This document shows, piece by piece, positions 1 through 7,885 of a DNA stretch of 64,000 nucleotides. The stretch's first letter is position 1; each line of letters opens with the position of its first letter. The notes under the pieces were generated by a model. The model saw nothing but the letters and a program-made list of their open reading frames with translations. It made no database searches and was not told the origin of the DNA. Source of the DNA: Luteimonas abyssi (lineage in GTDB: Bacteria; Pseudomonadota; Gammaproteobacteria; Xanthomonadales; Xanthomonadaceae); the NCBI RefSeq assembly GCF_001482195.1, contig NZ_KQ759763.1, positions 1,151,321 to 1,215,320 on the forward strand, in the 5' to 3' direction. A program made the position numbers and the translations under genes.

Positions 1-1
1 C

Positions 2-232
2 CTCGATCTGCTGGGTCCGGTCGAGTACCTGCGCACCGAGCCGACCCGCGTGGCGCGTGCCGAGTACACCGGCTTCCTGGCCGAACTCGACAATGTCCGC
101 AACGCCGTGCGCGCCTGGGCCTTGACCCAGGGCTACGAAGTGACCGGGCGTCCGTTCGAGAACTACGTCGCCGGCGCCGATGCGGCCTTCACCGCCGACG
201 GCCAGTACGAGGTGTTCTGGACCATCAAGTGA
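2..232 (+). CDS. C-terminal fragment of a GyrI-like / effector-binding domain protein (partial)
   Basis: The frame is open from the left edge of the window and ends at 232, so the start lies outside. The visible 76 residues resemble the last part of the GyrI-like small-molecule-binding fold: a strand around RVARAEYTG, a helix around LDNVRNAVRAWALTQGYEVTG, a PFENYV segment and a final YEVFWTIK strand, where this family usually ends. Such domains occur alone, fused to AraC-type regulators, or fused to polyketide-cyclase-like domains; which applies here cannot be seen. An internal GTG at 50 could be mistaken for a start, but homology-like sequence continues upstream of it. Confidence 0.5.
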   Translation, partial: LDLLGPVEYLRTEPTRVARAEYTGFLAELDNVRNAVRAWALTQGYEVTGRPFENYVAGADAAFTADGQYEVFWTIK

Positions 233-328
233 TCCGGTCCTATCCATGACGAACCGCCACACGCCGCGCCTTCGGGTGCGGCGTGTGCGTTTGTGGGATC
301 TACTGTCGCGATCCGGAGGCGAGCGGCG

Positions 329-697
329 ATGAGCCACGAGACATCCCCTGGGCCCGGTCCTGCCTGGCTCGCGGCCGCCGGCGCGGTCTGCGCGGCGCTC
401 GGTGTCGGGCTGTCGGCCTATGCGGCACATGCCGTGGACGGCCCGGCGCAGGCGCGGTTGTCGCTGGCCGCACTGTTCGCATTCGGGCACGGCGTGGCGC
501 TGGCGGCGCTCGGCGCGCGCCGTCGCCACACGCTGGCGCAGGTGGCGCTGTGCATGCTGCTGCTGGGAATGCTGTTGTTTTCCGGCAGCCTGGCCGGTGC
601 CGTGCTGGCCGGGTGGGGCACCCGCGCCGCGCCATGGGGCGGGATGTTGATGATGCTCGGTTGGCTGGTGCTGGCGTTCGACTTTCTGCGACGCTGA
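329..697 (+). CDS. DUF423 family membrane protein
   Basis: A 122-residue protein made almost entirely of four hydrophobic segments (about residues 10-32, 41-56, 65-88 and 95-118), with the small-residue-rich first helix and AAHAVDG-like loop of the DUF423 (YgdD-like) inner-membrane family. The biochemical role of this family is unknown. The start was set at the ATG at 329 because GGAGG lies at 315-319, nine bases before it; the frame is open to an ATG at 293, but that would add twelve residues with no ribosome binding site. It stands alone on this strand, followed by a convergent VanY-type gene. Confidence 0.75.
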   Translation: MSHETSPGPGPAWLAAAGAVCAALGVGLSAYAAHAVDGPAQARLSLAALFAFGHGVALAALGARRRHTLAQVALCMLLLGMLLFSGSLAGAVLAGWGTRAAPWGGMLMMLGWLVLAFDFLRR

Positions 698-805
698 TGG
701 CACATGCCGCAGTTCGCACGAGCATCGGTGCGGAGCGGTCCTTGAAGGGCTGGATGTCGGCTGACGGTCGCTGCGGTCGATCCCTGACCGGTCAGACGAT
801 GCCGG

Positions 806-1624
806 TCAGACGAGGCTGACGGTCGCGCTTTCGTAACGCCAGTGCCACGGCTCGTAGACGATGCCGTGCGGATTGTCGCGCGGGTAGCTCAGCACGAAGC
901 CGTACGTGCCGGCATGCGCATCGAGCCAGGCGTAGGCGTCCGTCGCCTCGAAACTCTCCTCGGCCGATGGTTCGCCGGGAGTGCCGATATCGAGTGCCCG
1001 GCCGGTGTGATGTTCGCTGAAGCCGGGCGCGGCGTTGACCGCCAGGATGTCGCGCACCGACTGACCGCGGGCGCGTTTGCGCGCGAAGATGCCCAGCTGG
1101 TAGTCGTGACTGCGGTATCCGGAGATCGCCTCGAGGGCAATGTCGTCGGCGCGCGCGGCGCTGCGCATCCGCGCCCACGCGCGTGCGGTGGCGGCGTCCA
1201 GCCAGAGCGGCCGCCGGTAGCGGTCGTATCCGGCGAAATCCAGCCAGGCAGGCTCCGGCAGCAGGGCCAGCCCGGTGTCGTCCGCATAGTCGTCGGCGTC
1301 GAGGCCGAGCACCGCCAGGCGCGCTTCCAGCCCGTGTGGAGACAGAGTGTGGCCGCGCGGCATGTCGTGACGCGCGCTGCGCGGCGCATGGTCGAGCGCA
1401 TCGAGTGCGACATCCACGGACAGCCCGGCCGTCCACCGCGGCAGCAGCGGCAGCAGGCCTGCGTCCATGGCAACCGCGAGATAACGTCCGTCCGACTTGC
1501 GACGCAGCAGCCAGCGACCCTGGGCCAGCGCGCGTGCGTCGTGATTGCTGCGGGCCCTGAGCAGGTCCGCGGGCCACAGCTCGATATCGGGCGTGTTGAT
1601 CAGGATGCGGGGCGGCGTACGCAT
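806..1624 (-). CDS. D-alanyl-D-alanine carboxypeptidase, VanY/M15B type
   Basis: A 272-residue zinc peptidase of the M15 family, which removes the terminal D-Ala from peptidoglycan stem peptides. The diagnostic motifs are present: SGYRS (168-172), SxHxxGxAxD with H205 and D212, and ExxHW with E258 and H261. The first 150 residues are not part of the catalytic domain and I do not recognise them. There is no clear signal peptide or lipobox at the ATG at 1624, so export is not evident from the sequence; a cytoplasmic role in recycling or an unusual export route are both open. Single gene, convergent with the DUF423 gene. Confidence 0.8.
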   Translation of the reverse strand: MRTPPRILINTPDIELWPADLLRARSNHDARALAQGRWLLRRKSDGRYLAVAMDAGLLPLLPRWTAGLSVDVALDALDHAPRSARHDMPRGHTLSPHGLEARLAVLGLDADDYADDTGLALLPEPAWLDFAGYDRYRRPLWLDAATARAWARMRSAARADDIALEAISGYRSHDYQLGIFARKRARGQSVRDILAVNAAPGFSEHHTGRALDIGTPGEPSAEESFEATDAYAWLDAHAGTYGFVLSYPRDNPHGIVYEPWHWRYESATVSLV

Positions 1625-1968
1625 TGCGGAATCCGGGAGCCTTGTCCGGCTCAGTGTAGGCGCTTCACCGATGAACCGCTGGCGGGCCGTGCGGCAGTGC
1701 CGTGCGCGAGCTGGCCCCGCGGCGCGGACATCGGAGACATTGGTTTACGCAGGCACGCGGCGAGCGGTGATTGCCGCTCTGCGGAGCGACGTGTCGAATC
1801 TAGGACGTGCGATGCGCTCGCACGGATATGCCGATGAAAGAATGGGGGCGCGATCATGGATCGCGCCCCCATCGGGTACTGCAAGCGGCGGCGTCCTGAA
1901 GCGCTACATCGGATCCAGCGATGCGAGGTAGCGCCGCGGAGCGCGGCTGGCCCGGTCGATGCGCTCGA
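1625..1968. other. Intergenic region between VanY-type gene and DUF3887 gene
   Basis: This 344-base stretch has no convincing gene. It contains the perfect hairpin at 1842-1872 described separately and must hold the promoter of the VanY-type gene, but no clear -35/-10 pair was recognised. Short open frames here have no ribosome binding site and lie antisense to or across the hairpin. Confidence 0.6.
1842..1872 (-). terminator. Perfect 14-bp hairpin, likely terminator of the DUF3887 gene
   Basis: Left arm 1842-1855 and right arm 1859-1872 are exact inverted repeats around the loop ATG. Read on the minus strand the stem is followed by ATTCTTTCATC, a modest T-rich tract. It lies 97 bases after the stop of the DUF3887 gene, which is transcribed toward it. 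Confidence 0.6.
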
Positions 1969-2481
1969 TCAGGACGACGGCTGCGCCGGAGCCGGCTGCG
2001 GGGCGGCCGGCTGGCCGTCCGGACCGGCCGGCGGCTGCGCGGGCTGCAGCATCAGACCGGCGATCGCGCCTTGGGCGTCGAACGAGACGATGGCGTTGAG
2101 CACGCCATTCTCGAACTGCAGCGGCGTCACCACGATGTCGTAGCCGTCCTGCTGCAGGAACAGCGGCTCGCCGCGTGCCTGCAGGGCGCCAGCCTGTTCG
2201 GAGAGACCGGTCCAGCCCTCGCGCAGTTGGGCGGCGTCGACCTGGGCGCTCATCTCCGCGTTGAAATCCGAGGCGAGCGCATCGAACTGCTGGGCCTCCA
2301 GACGGTCGATGGTCGCGCTCGCGCGCTGCTTTGCCGCGGCTTCGGCTGCGGGATCGGCAGCGGGGGCCGGAGCGGCCGCCGGCGCCGCTTCCGGTGTCTG
2401 CGCGACGGCGACCGATGCGGTGGAGGCCGTGGCGAGCGCGACGAGCAGTGCGGTGATCAAGGGCGTGGTCTTAGCCTTCAT
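1969..2481 (-). CDS. DUF3887-domain exported protein
   Basis: A 170-residue protein starting with a clear signal peptide (MKAKTTPLITALLVALATAS, cleavage near AVAQ) and an Ala/Pro-rich linker to about residue 50. The mature domain (about 51-155) has the pattern of DUF3887: a leading helix (IDRLEAQQFDALASDFN), a QLREGWTGL segment and the YDIVVTPLQFENG strand. A Pro/Gln-rich tail closes the protein. The ATG at 2481 has AGGAG upstream on the minus strand; the open frame extends to 2637 but without a signal-peptide-like start. Its upstream neighbour on the same strand is a secreted alpha/beta hydrolase; in other bacteria DUF3887 occurs fused to such hydrolases, which suggests the two act together (inference). 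Confidence 0.75.
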   Translation of the reverse strand: MKAKTTPLITALLVALATASTASVAVAQTPEAAPAAAPAPAADPAAEAAAKQRASATIDRLEAQQFDALASDFNAEMSAQVDAAQLREGWTGLSEQAGALQARGEPLFLQQDGYDIVVTPLQFENGVLNAIVSFDAQGAIAGLMLQPAQPPAGPDGQPAAPQPAPAQPSS

Positions 2482-2693
2482 GGGGATGGTTCTCCTGGAG
2501 GGGTGGGCTGGGCGCAAGCCGGGTCGACTGGCTGCCGCGCCGTGCGATGGAGGCCGGAGCCCGATGAATTGGGGCGACGACTGCGGGCGCAGGATAGCGG
2601 GCCGAATGTAAGTCTTTCGGTAGCATCGTGTGAGCATTGGCGAAGACGAGCCGCCTGTGCGGGGCTGTAACCGGTTCCGGCGGGCGCCTGCGG

Positions 2694-3746
2694 CTATCGC
2701 GCGTGCAACCAGGCGGCGATATCGTCGATGAGCGCAGCGTCGACATGGCCGGGTGCGGTGTAGTCCTGCAAGGAACCCGGCCCGGTGCCGGCGATCCCCA
2801 GATGACTGAGTGCGGGATAGGCGCGCAGCGTCGCGTCGCCGTCATGCCCGGCGAAGGCGTCGGACCAGAGTGCCCAGTCGGTGTCGGTGACCTGGATATC
2901 GCGCCCGCCGTGCAGCAGCAGCAGCGGCTTCCGCAGCGCGAGCGCCTCCGCGACGGGCGCGACCGATTCGAGATCGCGCCAGTACGAGGCCGGCTGGCCC
3001 AGCGGGGACTCGGTGTCCGCCAGCGCCTCGCCGGCGCGCAGCCGCGCGATCGAGCGGCGCAACCTGTCGACCGTCCCGCGCCCGGCATCGTCCGGCCCTG
3101 CGCGAGTGGCGATCGCCCGCTCGGTCTGTTCGACCAACAGGTCGAGTACCGGCCGTGCGGGTGCCGCGAACAGGATCGCGCCGCTCGCGTCGGACGCCTG
3201 CGCGATCCGCGGCGCGAGCATGCCGCCCAGGCTGTGGCCCAGCACGAACACGCGCCCGGGGTCGATGCCGGGTTCGGCGCGCAGCAGGAGGATCGCGGCC
3301 ACGGCGTCGTCGACGACTTCGTTGTCGATGGTGACGCCCTGCGGGAAATCGAAGGGGCGTGCGCGGGTGCGCTTGTCGTAACGCAGGGTCGCGACGCCCC
3401 TTGCCGCCAGTCCGTGCGCGATGTCCCGGAAGGGTGCATTGGGACCGATGCTCTGGTCCCGGTCCTGCGGACCGGAGCCGTGGACCAGCACGACGGCGGG
3501 CGCGCGGGTTGCGCCGGCGGGGATCGTCAGCGTGCCGGGCAGTGCGCGTGCCGGGTTGCCGATCGCGATGTCGCGGACCTCGATGCCGGGCGGAACCGCC
3601 GGTGCCGGGGGCGTCGCGTCCACGGTCGCCGCGGCGTGCGCGTCGGGCAGGGTGCCCGACGCGGGTGCCGACGCAGTCGCGAACGCCGCCGCGACCGCGA
3701 GGAGCAGCCGAGCACACGACGTGTGGCGGAACGGGAGCGGGTTCAT
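2694..3746 (-). CDS. Secreted alpha/beta-fold hydrolase (esterase-like)
   Basis: A 350-residue protein with a signal peptide (about residues 1-30) and an alpha/beta hydrolase core. The oxyanion strand VVLVHGSGPQDRD, the RYDKRTRA segment, the nucleophile elbow GHSLGG and a late SHLG (catalytic His candidate) are visible; LLLHGGRD supplies the acidic strand. The domain arrangement matches periplasmic or secreted COG1073-type hydrolases that cleave ester or peptide substrates; the substrate cannot be read from sequence. Transcribed toward the DUF3887 gene, 212 bases away, with no obvious terminator between them. Confidence 0.8.
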   Translation of the reverse strand: MNPLPFRHTSCARLLLAVAAAFATASAPASGTLPDAHAAATVDATPPAPAVPPGIEVRDIAIGNPARALPGTLTIPAGATRAPAVVLVHGSGPQDRDQSIGPNAPFRDIAHGLAARGVATLRYDKRTRARPFDFPQGVTIDNEVVDDAVAAILLLRAEPGIDPGRVFVLGHSLGGMLAPRIAQASDASGAILFAAPARPVLDLLVEQTERAIATRAGPDDAGRGTVDRLRRSIARLRAGEALADTESPLGQPASYWRDLESVAPVAEALALRKPLLLLHGGRDIQVTDTDWALWSDAFAGHDGDATLRAYPALSHLGIAGTGPGSLQDYTAPGHVDAALIDDIAAWLHAR

Positions 3747-3789
3747 GGGAGCAGGGTCACGGGACTGGGCGCGGGCCCATCGGGAACCC

Positions 3790-3972
3790 TCATCCCGGAC
3801 GCTTCAGGAACAGCAGCGTCGGCCCCCATTGAGTGACGTGGACGGCGTTGACCAGTTCCCAGCCCTGCTGGCCGAGCGTACGCAATCGTTCCTCGATCGC
3901 CGCAGGTTTGACGACCCGCATGATCGTGCCGCCCTTGATCTCCTCGACCTTGTACTGCCAACGCTCACTCAT
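3790..3972 (-). CDS. DUF4177 family small protein
   Basis: A 60-residue protein with the short DUF4177 pattern: WQYKVEEIK at the start, then [19 protein letters not shown] and a final hydrophobic strand. The ATG at 3972 has AAGGAG about eight bases upstream. It overlaps the end of the ribbon-helix-helix gene by 8 bases and is the last gene of the SPFH operon. Function of the family is unknown. Longer readings of this frame (to 4143) would run antisense-like through the regulator gene and are not supported. Confidence 0.8.
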   Translation of the reverse strand: MSERWQYKVEEIKGGTIMRVVKPAAIEERLRTLGQQGWELVNAVHVTQWGPTLLFLKRPG

Positions 3973-4177
3973 CGCGATCGTGCTCCTTGTCTGGATGCTT
4001 GTCGGGGTCTGGATGTTCGTCGTGATTCGCCTGCAATCGCCCGGCCTGACGCAAGGCGTCGCGCAGGACGTATTCGATCTGTGCGTTGGCGCTGCGCAGT
4101 TCATCGTCCGCCCAGCGTTGCATCGCCGCGAGGACCTCGGCATTGATGCGCAGCGGGTAGCTTTTCCTGGCCGTCAT
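3965..4177 (-). CDS. Arc-type ribbon-helix-helix DNA-binding protein
   Basis: A 70-residue protein with the Arc/MetJ fold order: a short strand (SYPLRIN), helix A ([15 protein letters not shown]) and helix B beginning at [19 protein letters not shown], the classic dimer-forming ribbon-helix-helix pattern. The tail is strongly acidic and His/Asp-rich. Its ATG at 4177 overlaps the stop of the preceding small membrane protein (ATGA-type overlap), so it is translationally coupled. As the only DNA-binding protein of the SPFH operon it is the natural candidate to bind the phased GATATYC repeats upstream of the operon (inference). Confidence 0.85.
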   Translation of the reverse strand: MTARKSYPLRINAEVLAAMQRWADDELRSANAQIEYVLRDALRQAGRLQANHDEHPDPDKHPDKEHDRDE

Positions 4178-4446
4178 CCGCGTCCGCGCCGACGGCGCAC
4201 TACGTCGAACAGGACGACCAGACCCAGGCCGTTGACCGCGATCGCCAGGGCCAGGGCCACGGCCAGAATGCGATTCTGGTCGCCGGCGGCCCAGGCGAGT
4301 CCCGCGCCACCGGCCAGCATCGCCAGCCCGACCAGACGCAGCAGGGTCGCCATCCGGCGCCGCTCGCGCGCGAAACTCTGCGCGAGAAGAAACGCCGGCA
4401 CGCTGCTGGCGGCGATCACCAGGGCGGGGAGCAGGCCTTCGCGCAT
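4174..4446 (-). CDS. Small three-helix membrane protein of the SPFH operon
   Basis: A 90-residue protein with three predicted hydrophobic helices (about residues 4-22, 34-53 and 59-81), an Arg-rich loop after the first (ARERRRM) and an Arg/Gly tail. No known domain recognised. The ATG at 4446 was chosen because it overlaps the stop of the SPFH gene (TGATG), the same coupling style as the next junction; a further upstream codon at 4497 would sit inside the SPFH gene. Probably a membrane partner of the SPFH protein, judged only from position. Confidence 0.75.
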   Translation of the reverse strand: MREGLLPALVIAASSVPAFLLAQSFARERRRMATLLRLVGLAMLAGGAGLAWAAGDQNRILAVALALAIAVNGLGLVVLFDVVRRRRGRG

Positions 4447-5315
4447 CAGTACAGCGAGCCCGCGTTGACCACCGGCTGGGTGCCGCGGTCGCCGCACAGC
4501 ACCACCAGCAGATTGCTGACCATGGCGGCCTTGCGCTCCTCGTCGAGCTCGACCACGCCGTTCTTTTCCAGTTCGGCCAGGGCCATCTCGACCATGCCGC
4601 AGGCGCCGGCGACGATGCGCGCCCGTGCGGCCACCACCGCGTTGGCCTGCTGGCGCTGCAGCATGGCCTGCGCGATCTCGGGAGCGTAGGCGAGGTGACT
4701 GATACGGGCTTCCAGCACATCCACGCCGGCCTTGCTCAGGCGCTCGTCGAGCTGTTCCTTCAGGTGCTCGGAAATCTCGTTGGGATGGCTGCGCAGCGAC
4801 ACCTGACCCTCTTCATGCTGATCGTAGGGGTAGCTGGTGGCCATGGCGCGCAGTGCCGCTTCGGACTGGATGTGGACGAAACTCTCGTAATTGTCGACGT
4901 TGAACACCGCCTCGGCGGAGTCGACCACCTTCCACACGATCACCGCCGCGATCTCGATCGGGCTGCCATCGAGTTCGTTGACCTTGAGCCGGCCGCTTTC
5001 GAAGTTGCGAACGCGCAACGAGATCTTGCGCTTGGTGAAGAAGGGATTGTTCCAGCGTAGGCCGTTGTCGTGCACGGTGCCGGTGTACTTGCCGAACAGG
5101 CTCAGTACCGCCGACTGGTTGGGCTCGAGCATGTACAGCCCCATCAGCCCGCCCAGGGCGAGCGCGCCGAGCAGGATTGCCCCGGCGAACACCGCAATGC
5201 CGCCCCCACCGAGCAAGCCGACGCCGGCGAAGAGATAGGCGCTGCCCAGCAGCACCGCGAGCAGCACCAGCAGGACCGGGATTCCCGGCAGCGAGCGGGT
5301 CGGGTTTTCCTTCAT
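4446..5315 (-). CDS. SPFH/Band 7 domain membrane protein
   Basis: A 289-residue protein: two hydrophobic N-terminal segments (about residues 12-35 and 40-62) followed directly by an SPFH/stomatin-prohibitin domain. Family signals include the strand [31 protein letters not shown] near residue 63-95, an [13 protein letters not shown] helix, an [25 protein letters not shown] coiled-coil-like helix and an [17 protein letters not shown]-terminus. SPFH proteins form large oligomeric scaffolds in membranes. First gene of a four-gene operon with the small membrane protein, a ribbon-helix-helix regulator and DUF4177. Confidence 0.88.
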   Translation of the reverse strand: MKENPTRSLPGIPVLLVLLAVLLGSAYLFAGVGLLGGGGIAVFAGAILLGALALGGLMGLYMLEPNQSAVLSLFGKYTGTVHDNGLRWNNPFFTKRKISLRVRNFESGRLKVNELDGSPIEIAAVIVWKVVDSAEAVFNVDNYESFVHIQSEAALRAMATSYPYDQHEEGQVSLRSHPNEISEHLKEQLDERLSKAGVDVLEARISHLAYAPEIAQAMLQRQQANAVVAARARIVAGACGMVEMALAELEKNGVVELDEERKAAMVSNLLVVLCGDRGTQPVVNAGSLY

Positions 5316-5348
5316 GACAGCGTCTCCAGCGGCCTCGGTGATGAGGCC

Positions 5349-5381
5349 AGATATTCAAGTGATATCCAAATGATATCTCTG
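5349..5381 (-). promoter_or_regulatory. Three phased GATATYC direct repeats upstream of the SPFH operon
   Basis: GATATTC begins at 5350, GATATCC at 5361 and GATATCT at 5372, an exact 11-bp spacing; the full 11-mers are AGATATTCAAG, TGATATCCAAA and TGATATCTCTG. The block lies 34-66 bases upstream of the SPFH start codon and is a local AT-rich island in a GC-rich region. Tandem half-sites on one helix face are typical of operators bound cooperatively by ribbon-helix-helix dimers, and such a protein is encoded in the operon. Operator function is inferred. Confidence 0.55.
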
Positions 5382-5420
5382 TGTCAAATTCGCTCGGGCC
5401 GACGCCTGCGTTGCACCGCC

Positions 5421-5426
5421 TACAAT
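5421..5426 (+). promoter_or_regulatory. Possible -10 element of purT
   Basis: TACAAT lies 37 bases before the purT start codon in an otherwise GC-rich context. No good -35 hexamer is seen at 16-18 bases upstream, so this is a weak call based on one element and position. Confidence 0.3.
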
Positions 5427-5462
5427 GGGCGCCCGTTTTTTCGCCTGTCCTAAGGAATCCCG

Positions 5463-6677
5463 ATGGTCCGTCTCGGCACGCCGCTGTCCCCGTCCGCCAC
5501 CCGCGTCCTCCTGCTCGGTTCGGGCGAGCTCGGCAAGGAAGTGGCGATCGAGTTGCAGCGTCTCGGCGTGGAGGTGATCGCCGCCGACCGCTATGCCGAT
5601 GCGCCGGCCATGCAGGTCGCGCATCGCAGCCACGTGCTGAACATGCTCGATGGCGCGGCGATCCGTGCCCTCGTCGAGCAGGAGCGGCCGCACCTGATCG
5701 TTCCCGAGATCGAGGCGATCCACACCCCGACCCTGGTCGAACTGGAGCGCGAGTTCGCCGAGGCCGGCGCCGACACCCGCGTCATTCCCACCGCCCGCGC
5801 CGCGCGCCTGACCATGGACCGCGAAGGGATCCGTCGGCTGGCCGCCGAGACCCTGGGCCTGCCCACGTCGCCGTACCGGTTCGTCGACACCGTGGAGGAT
5901 TACCGGGCGGCCGTGGCCGAGATCGGCCTGCCGTGCGTGGTCAAGCCGGTGATGTCCTCGTCGGGCAAGGGGCAGTCGCTTGTGCGCGGCGAAGACGACA
6001 TCCAGCACGCCTGGGATTACGCCCAGACCGGCGGCCGCGCCGGCGCCGGGCGGGTGATCGTGGAAGGCTTCGTCGACTTCGATTACGAGATCACCTTGCT
6101 CACCGTGCGCCACGCCGGAGGTACCGCGTTCTGCGCGCCGGTGGGCCACCTGCAGCGCGATGGCGACTACCGCGAGAGCTGGCAGCCGCAGCCGATGTCC
6201 GATACCGCGCTGCGACGCGCGCGGGACATCGCACGGGCGATCACCGACGATCTCGGCGGCTGGGGCCTGTTCGGGGTGGAGTTGTTCGTGAAGGGCGATG
6301 AGGTCTGGTTCTCCGAAGTCTCGCCGCGGCCGCACGACACCGGTTTGGTGACGCTGGCGTCGCAGACGCTGAGCCAGTTCGCGCTGCACGCGCGGGCCAT
6401 CCTGGGGTTGCCGGTGCACGCCGGTGCGGATGGCATGATCGCCGCGCTGGGGCCGGCGGCCTCGTGCGCGCTGCTGGCCGAAGGTCACGGCGTACCGGAG
6501 TTCTCCGGCGTGGACGACGCGTTGCGGCAGCCCGAGACCCAGTTGCGCCTGTTCGGCAAGCCGCGCGTGGAAGGCCAGCGCCGGGTCGGTGTGACCCTGG
6601 CGCGCGCCGAAGACGTGGAGACCGCGCGTGCGGTGGCGCGGGATGCCGCGGCTGCGATCGATATCGCCCTCGTGTAG
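5463..6677 (+). CDS. purT: Formate-dependent phosphoribosylglycinamide formyltransferase PurT
   Basis: A 404-residue ATP-grasp enzyme that uses formate and ATP to formylate GAR in purine synthesis, the folate-independent alternative to PurN. The N-terminal Rossmann-like motif [11 protein letters not shown], the VPEIEAI segment, the ATP-grasp lid [11 protein letters not shown] and the metal-binding stretch FGVELFV...[10 protein letters not shown] are all present, and the length matches the family. AAGGA precedes the ATG at 5463 by seven bases. Transcribed divergently from the SPFH operon; the 147-base gap holds both promoters. Confidence 0.95.
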   Translation: MVRLGTPLSPSATRVLLLGSGELGKEVAIELQRLGVEVIAADRYADAPAMQVAHRSHVLNMLDGAAIRALVEQERPHLIVPEIEAIHTPTLVELEREFAEAGADTRVIPTARAARLTMDREGIRRLAAETLGLPTSPYRFVDTVEDYRAAVAEIGLPCVVKPVMSSSGKGQSLVRGEDDIQHAWDYAQTGGRAGAGRVIVEGFVDFDYEITLLTVRHAGGTAFCAPVGHLQRDGDYRESWQPQPMSDTALRRARDIARAITDDLGGWGLFGVELFVKGDEVWFSEVSPRPHDTGLVTLASQTLSQFALHARAILGLPVHAGADGMIAALGPAASCALLAEGHGVPEFSGVDDALRQPETQLRLFGKPRVEGQRRVGVTLARAEDVETARAVARDAAAAIDIALV

Positions 6678-6699
6678 ACCATGTGCGTTGCCCCCTAGG

Positions 6700-6728
6700 G
6701 TCGACCCCGGGATGATCCCGGCGTCGAC
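6700..6728 (+). terminator. Imperfect 14-bp hairpin after purT
   Basis: GTCGAC at 6700-6705 and 6723-6728 and CCGGGAT/ATCCCGG at 6707-6713/6715-6721 nest into one long stem with a single C-C mismatch. It lies 22 bases after the purT stop and 43 before the next start codon. There is no T-run, so termination is uncertain. Confidence 0.35.
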
Positions 6729-6771
6729 AGCGGCGACACTCGGGCGAGACATCCGTTTACGGAGATCCGCC

Positions 6772-7881
6772 ATGACCGTGTCCGCCGTGACCGATCGTGC
6801 TGGCTGGCTGCCGCCGCCGGAGCCGCCGATGCCCCGCCACACCGTCGCCCTGCACGACACGCTGGGCGGCATCGCCAGACAGTACGGGCTGACGCCCGAG
6901 GCCCTGCTGTCGGCCAATCCGCAGATCGCCAATCCGGATGTGCTGTACCCCGGCGATGCGTTGGCATTGCCGGGGCGCGTCGAAGTGGGTGCGGGACAGA
7001 CGCTGTCGGAGATCGCCCGCGACCATGGCGCGTCGCTGGAGGCGACCATCGCCGCCAATCCCGGACTGGCCGATCCACACCGGATCGAGCCCGGTCAGCT
7101 GATCGCGTTGCCCGGCGCGCACAATGCGCCGCTTCCGCCATCGACACCGGATGTCGCGACGCCCGGAGTTCCGACGTCCGACATCGCGACGCCGGGTGCC
7201 GTCCCGGCGAGCGGCGATTCCGGCCAGACGCCGGCGGCGAACGACGACCACGTGCCCGGCGGACTGTCCGAGCAGTACGAGACCAGCGGTCGCGGCCCCG
7301 GCACGGTCTCGACCGGCGAGGGCGATCCCGGAGGGGTGTCCTACGGCAGCTACCAGCTGGCCACCAACCGTGGCCGGCCGCAGGAGTTCATCGCCAACGA
7401 GGGCGCGCCCTGGGCGGCCGAGTTCGGCAACGCCGCACCGGGGACGGCGGCGTTCTCCGATGCCTGGCGCGCCATCGCCGCGCGCGAGCCGGAGGCGTTC
7501 GCCCAGGCCCAGCACGCGTTCATCCAGCGCACCCATTACGATGTGCAGATGAACCGCATCGAACGCAACACCGGGATCGACCTGCGCACGCACGCGCCGG
7601 CAGTCCGCGATGCGGTCTGGTCCACGGCGGTGCAGCACGGTCCGCAGACGCCGGCGATCACCCGCGCGATGGCCGACGTCGAAGCGCAGGGGCTGGCACC
7701 GGCCGACGGCGACGCCTACGACCGCGCGTTGATCGATGCGATCTACGACGAGCGCGGCCGGCGCGGGGCGGACGGTGCGTTGGTGTACTTCGGCAGCGCG
7801 CCGGTGACGACGCAGGAAAGCGTGGCCGATCGTTTCGTCCGCGAGCGCGCGGATGCGCACGCCATGTTCGATGCGGGCTGA
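6772..7881 (+). CDS. Two-LysM protein with VgrG3-like lysozyme C-terminal domain, no signal peptide
   Basis: A 369-residue protein. Residues 22-68 and 70-114 are two LysM peptidoglycan-binding repeats (HTVALHDTLGGIARQYG...; VGAGQTLSEIARDHG...). A Pro/Thr linker with a duplicated ATPG motif (115-165) leads to a C-terminal domain (166-369) resembling the lysozyme-like extension of type VI spike protein VgrG3: YETSGRGPGTVS, GDPGGVSYGSYQL, RTHYD, VWSTAVQHG. E170 and D185 are the likely acidic catalytic pair, judged from conservation in that family as I recall it. No signal peptide is visible at the ATG at 6772, which has GGAG seven bases upstream. A lipoprotein gene follows four bases after the stop. 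Likely a peptidoglycan glycan-strand hydrolase delivered by a non-Sec route or by lysis (inference). Confidence 0.7.
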   Translation: MTVSAVTDRAGWLPPPEPPMPRHTVALHDTLGGIARQYGLTPEALLSANPQIANPDVLYPGDALALPGRVEVGAGQTLSEIARDHGASLEATIAANPGLADPHRIEPGQLIALPGAHNAPLPPSTPDVATPGVPTSDIATPGAVPASGDSGQTPAANDDHVPGGLSEQYETSGRGPGTVSTGEGDPGGVSYGSYQLATNRGRPQEFIANEGAPWAAEFGNAAPGTAAFSDAWRAIAAREPEAFAQAQHAFIQRTHYDVQMNRIERNTGIDLRTHAPAVRDAVWSTAVQHGPQTPAITRAMADVEAQGLAPADGDAYDRALIDAIYDERGRRGADGALVYFGSAPVTTQESVADRFVRERADAHAMFDAG

Positions 7882-7885
7882 CCCC

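Noticed and set aside
1651..1884. 77-codon frame on the minus strand in the gap after the DUF3887 gene
   Set aside because: It runs through the terminator hairpin, has no ribosome binding site and no recognisable features.
5360..5377. GATATC pairs as a simple palindromic restriction-site coincidence
   Set aside because: Two of three copies are indeed GATATC, but the third repeat and the exact 11-bp phasing favour a direct-repeat operator over chance palindromes.
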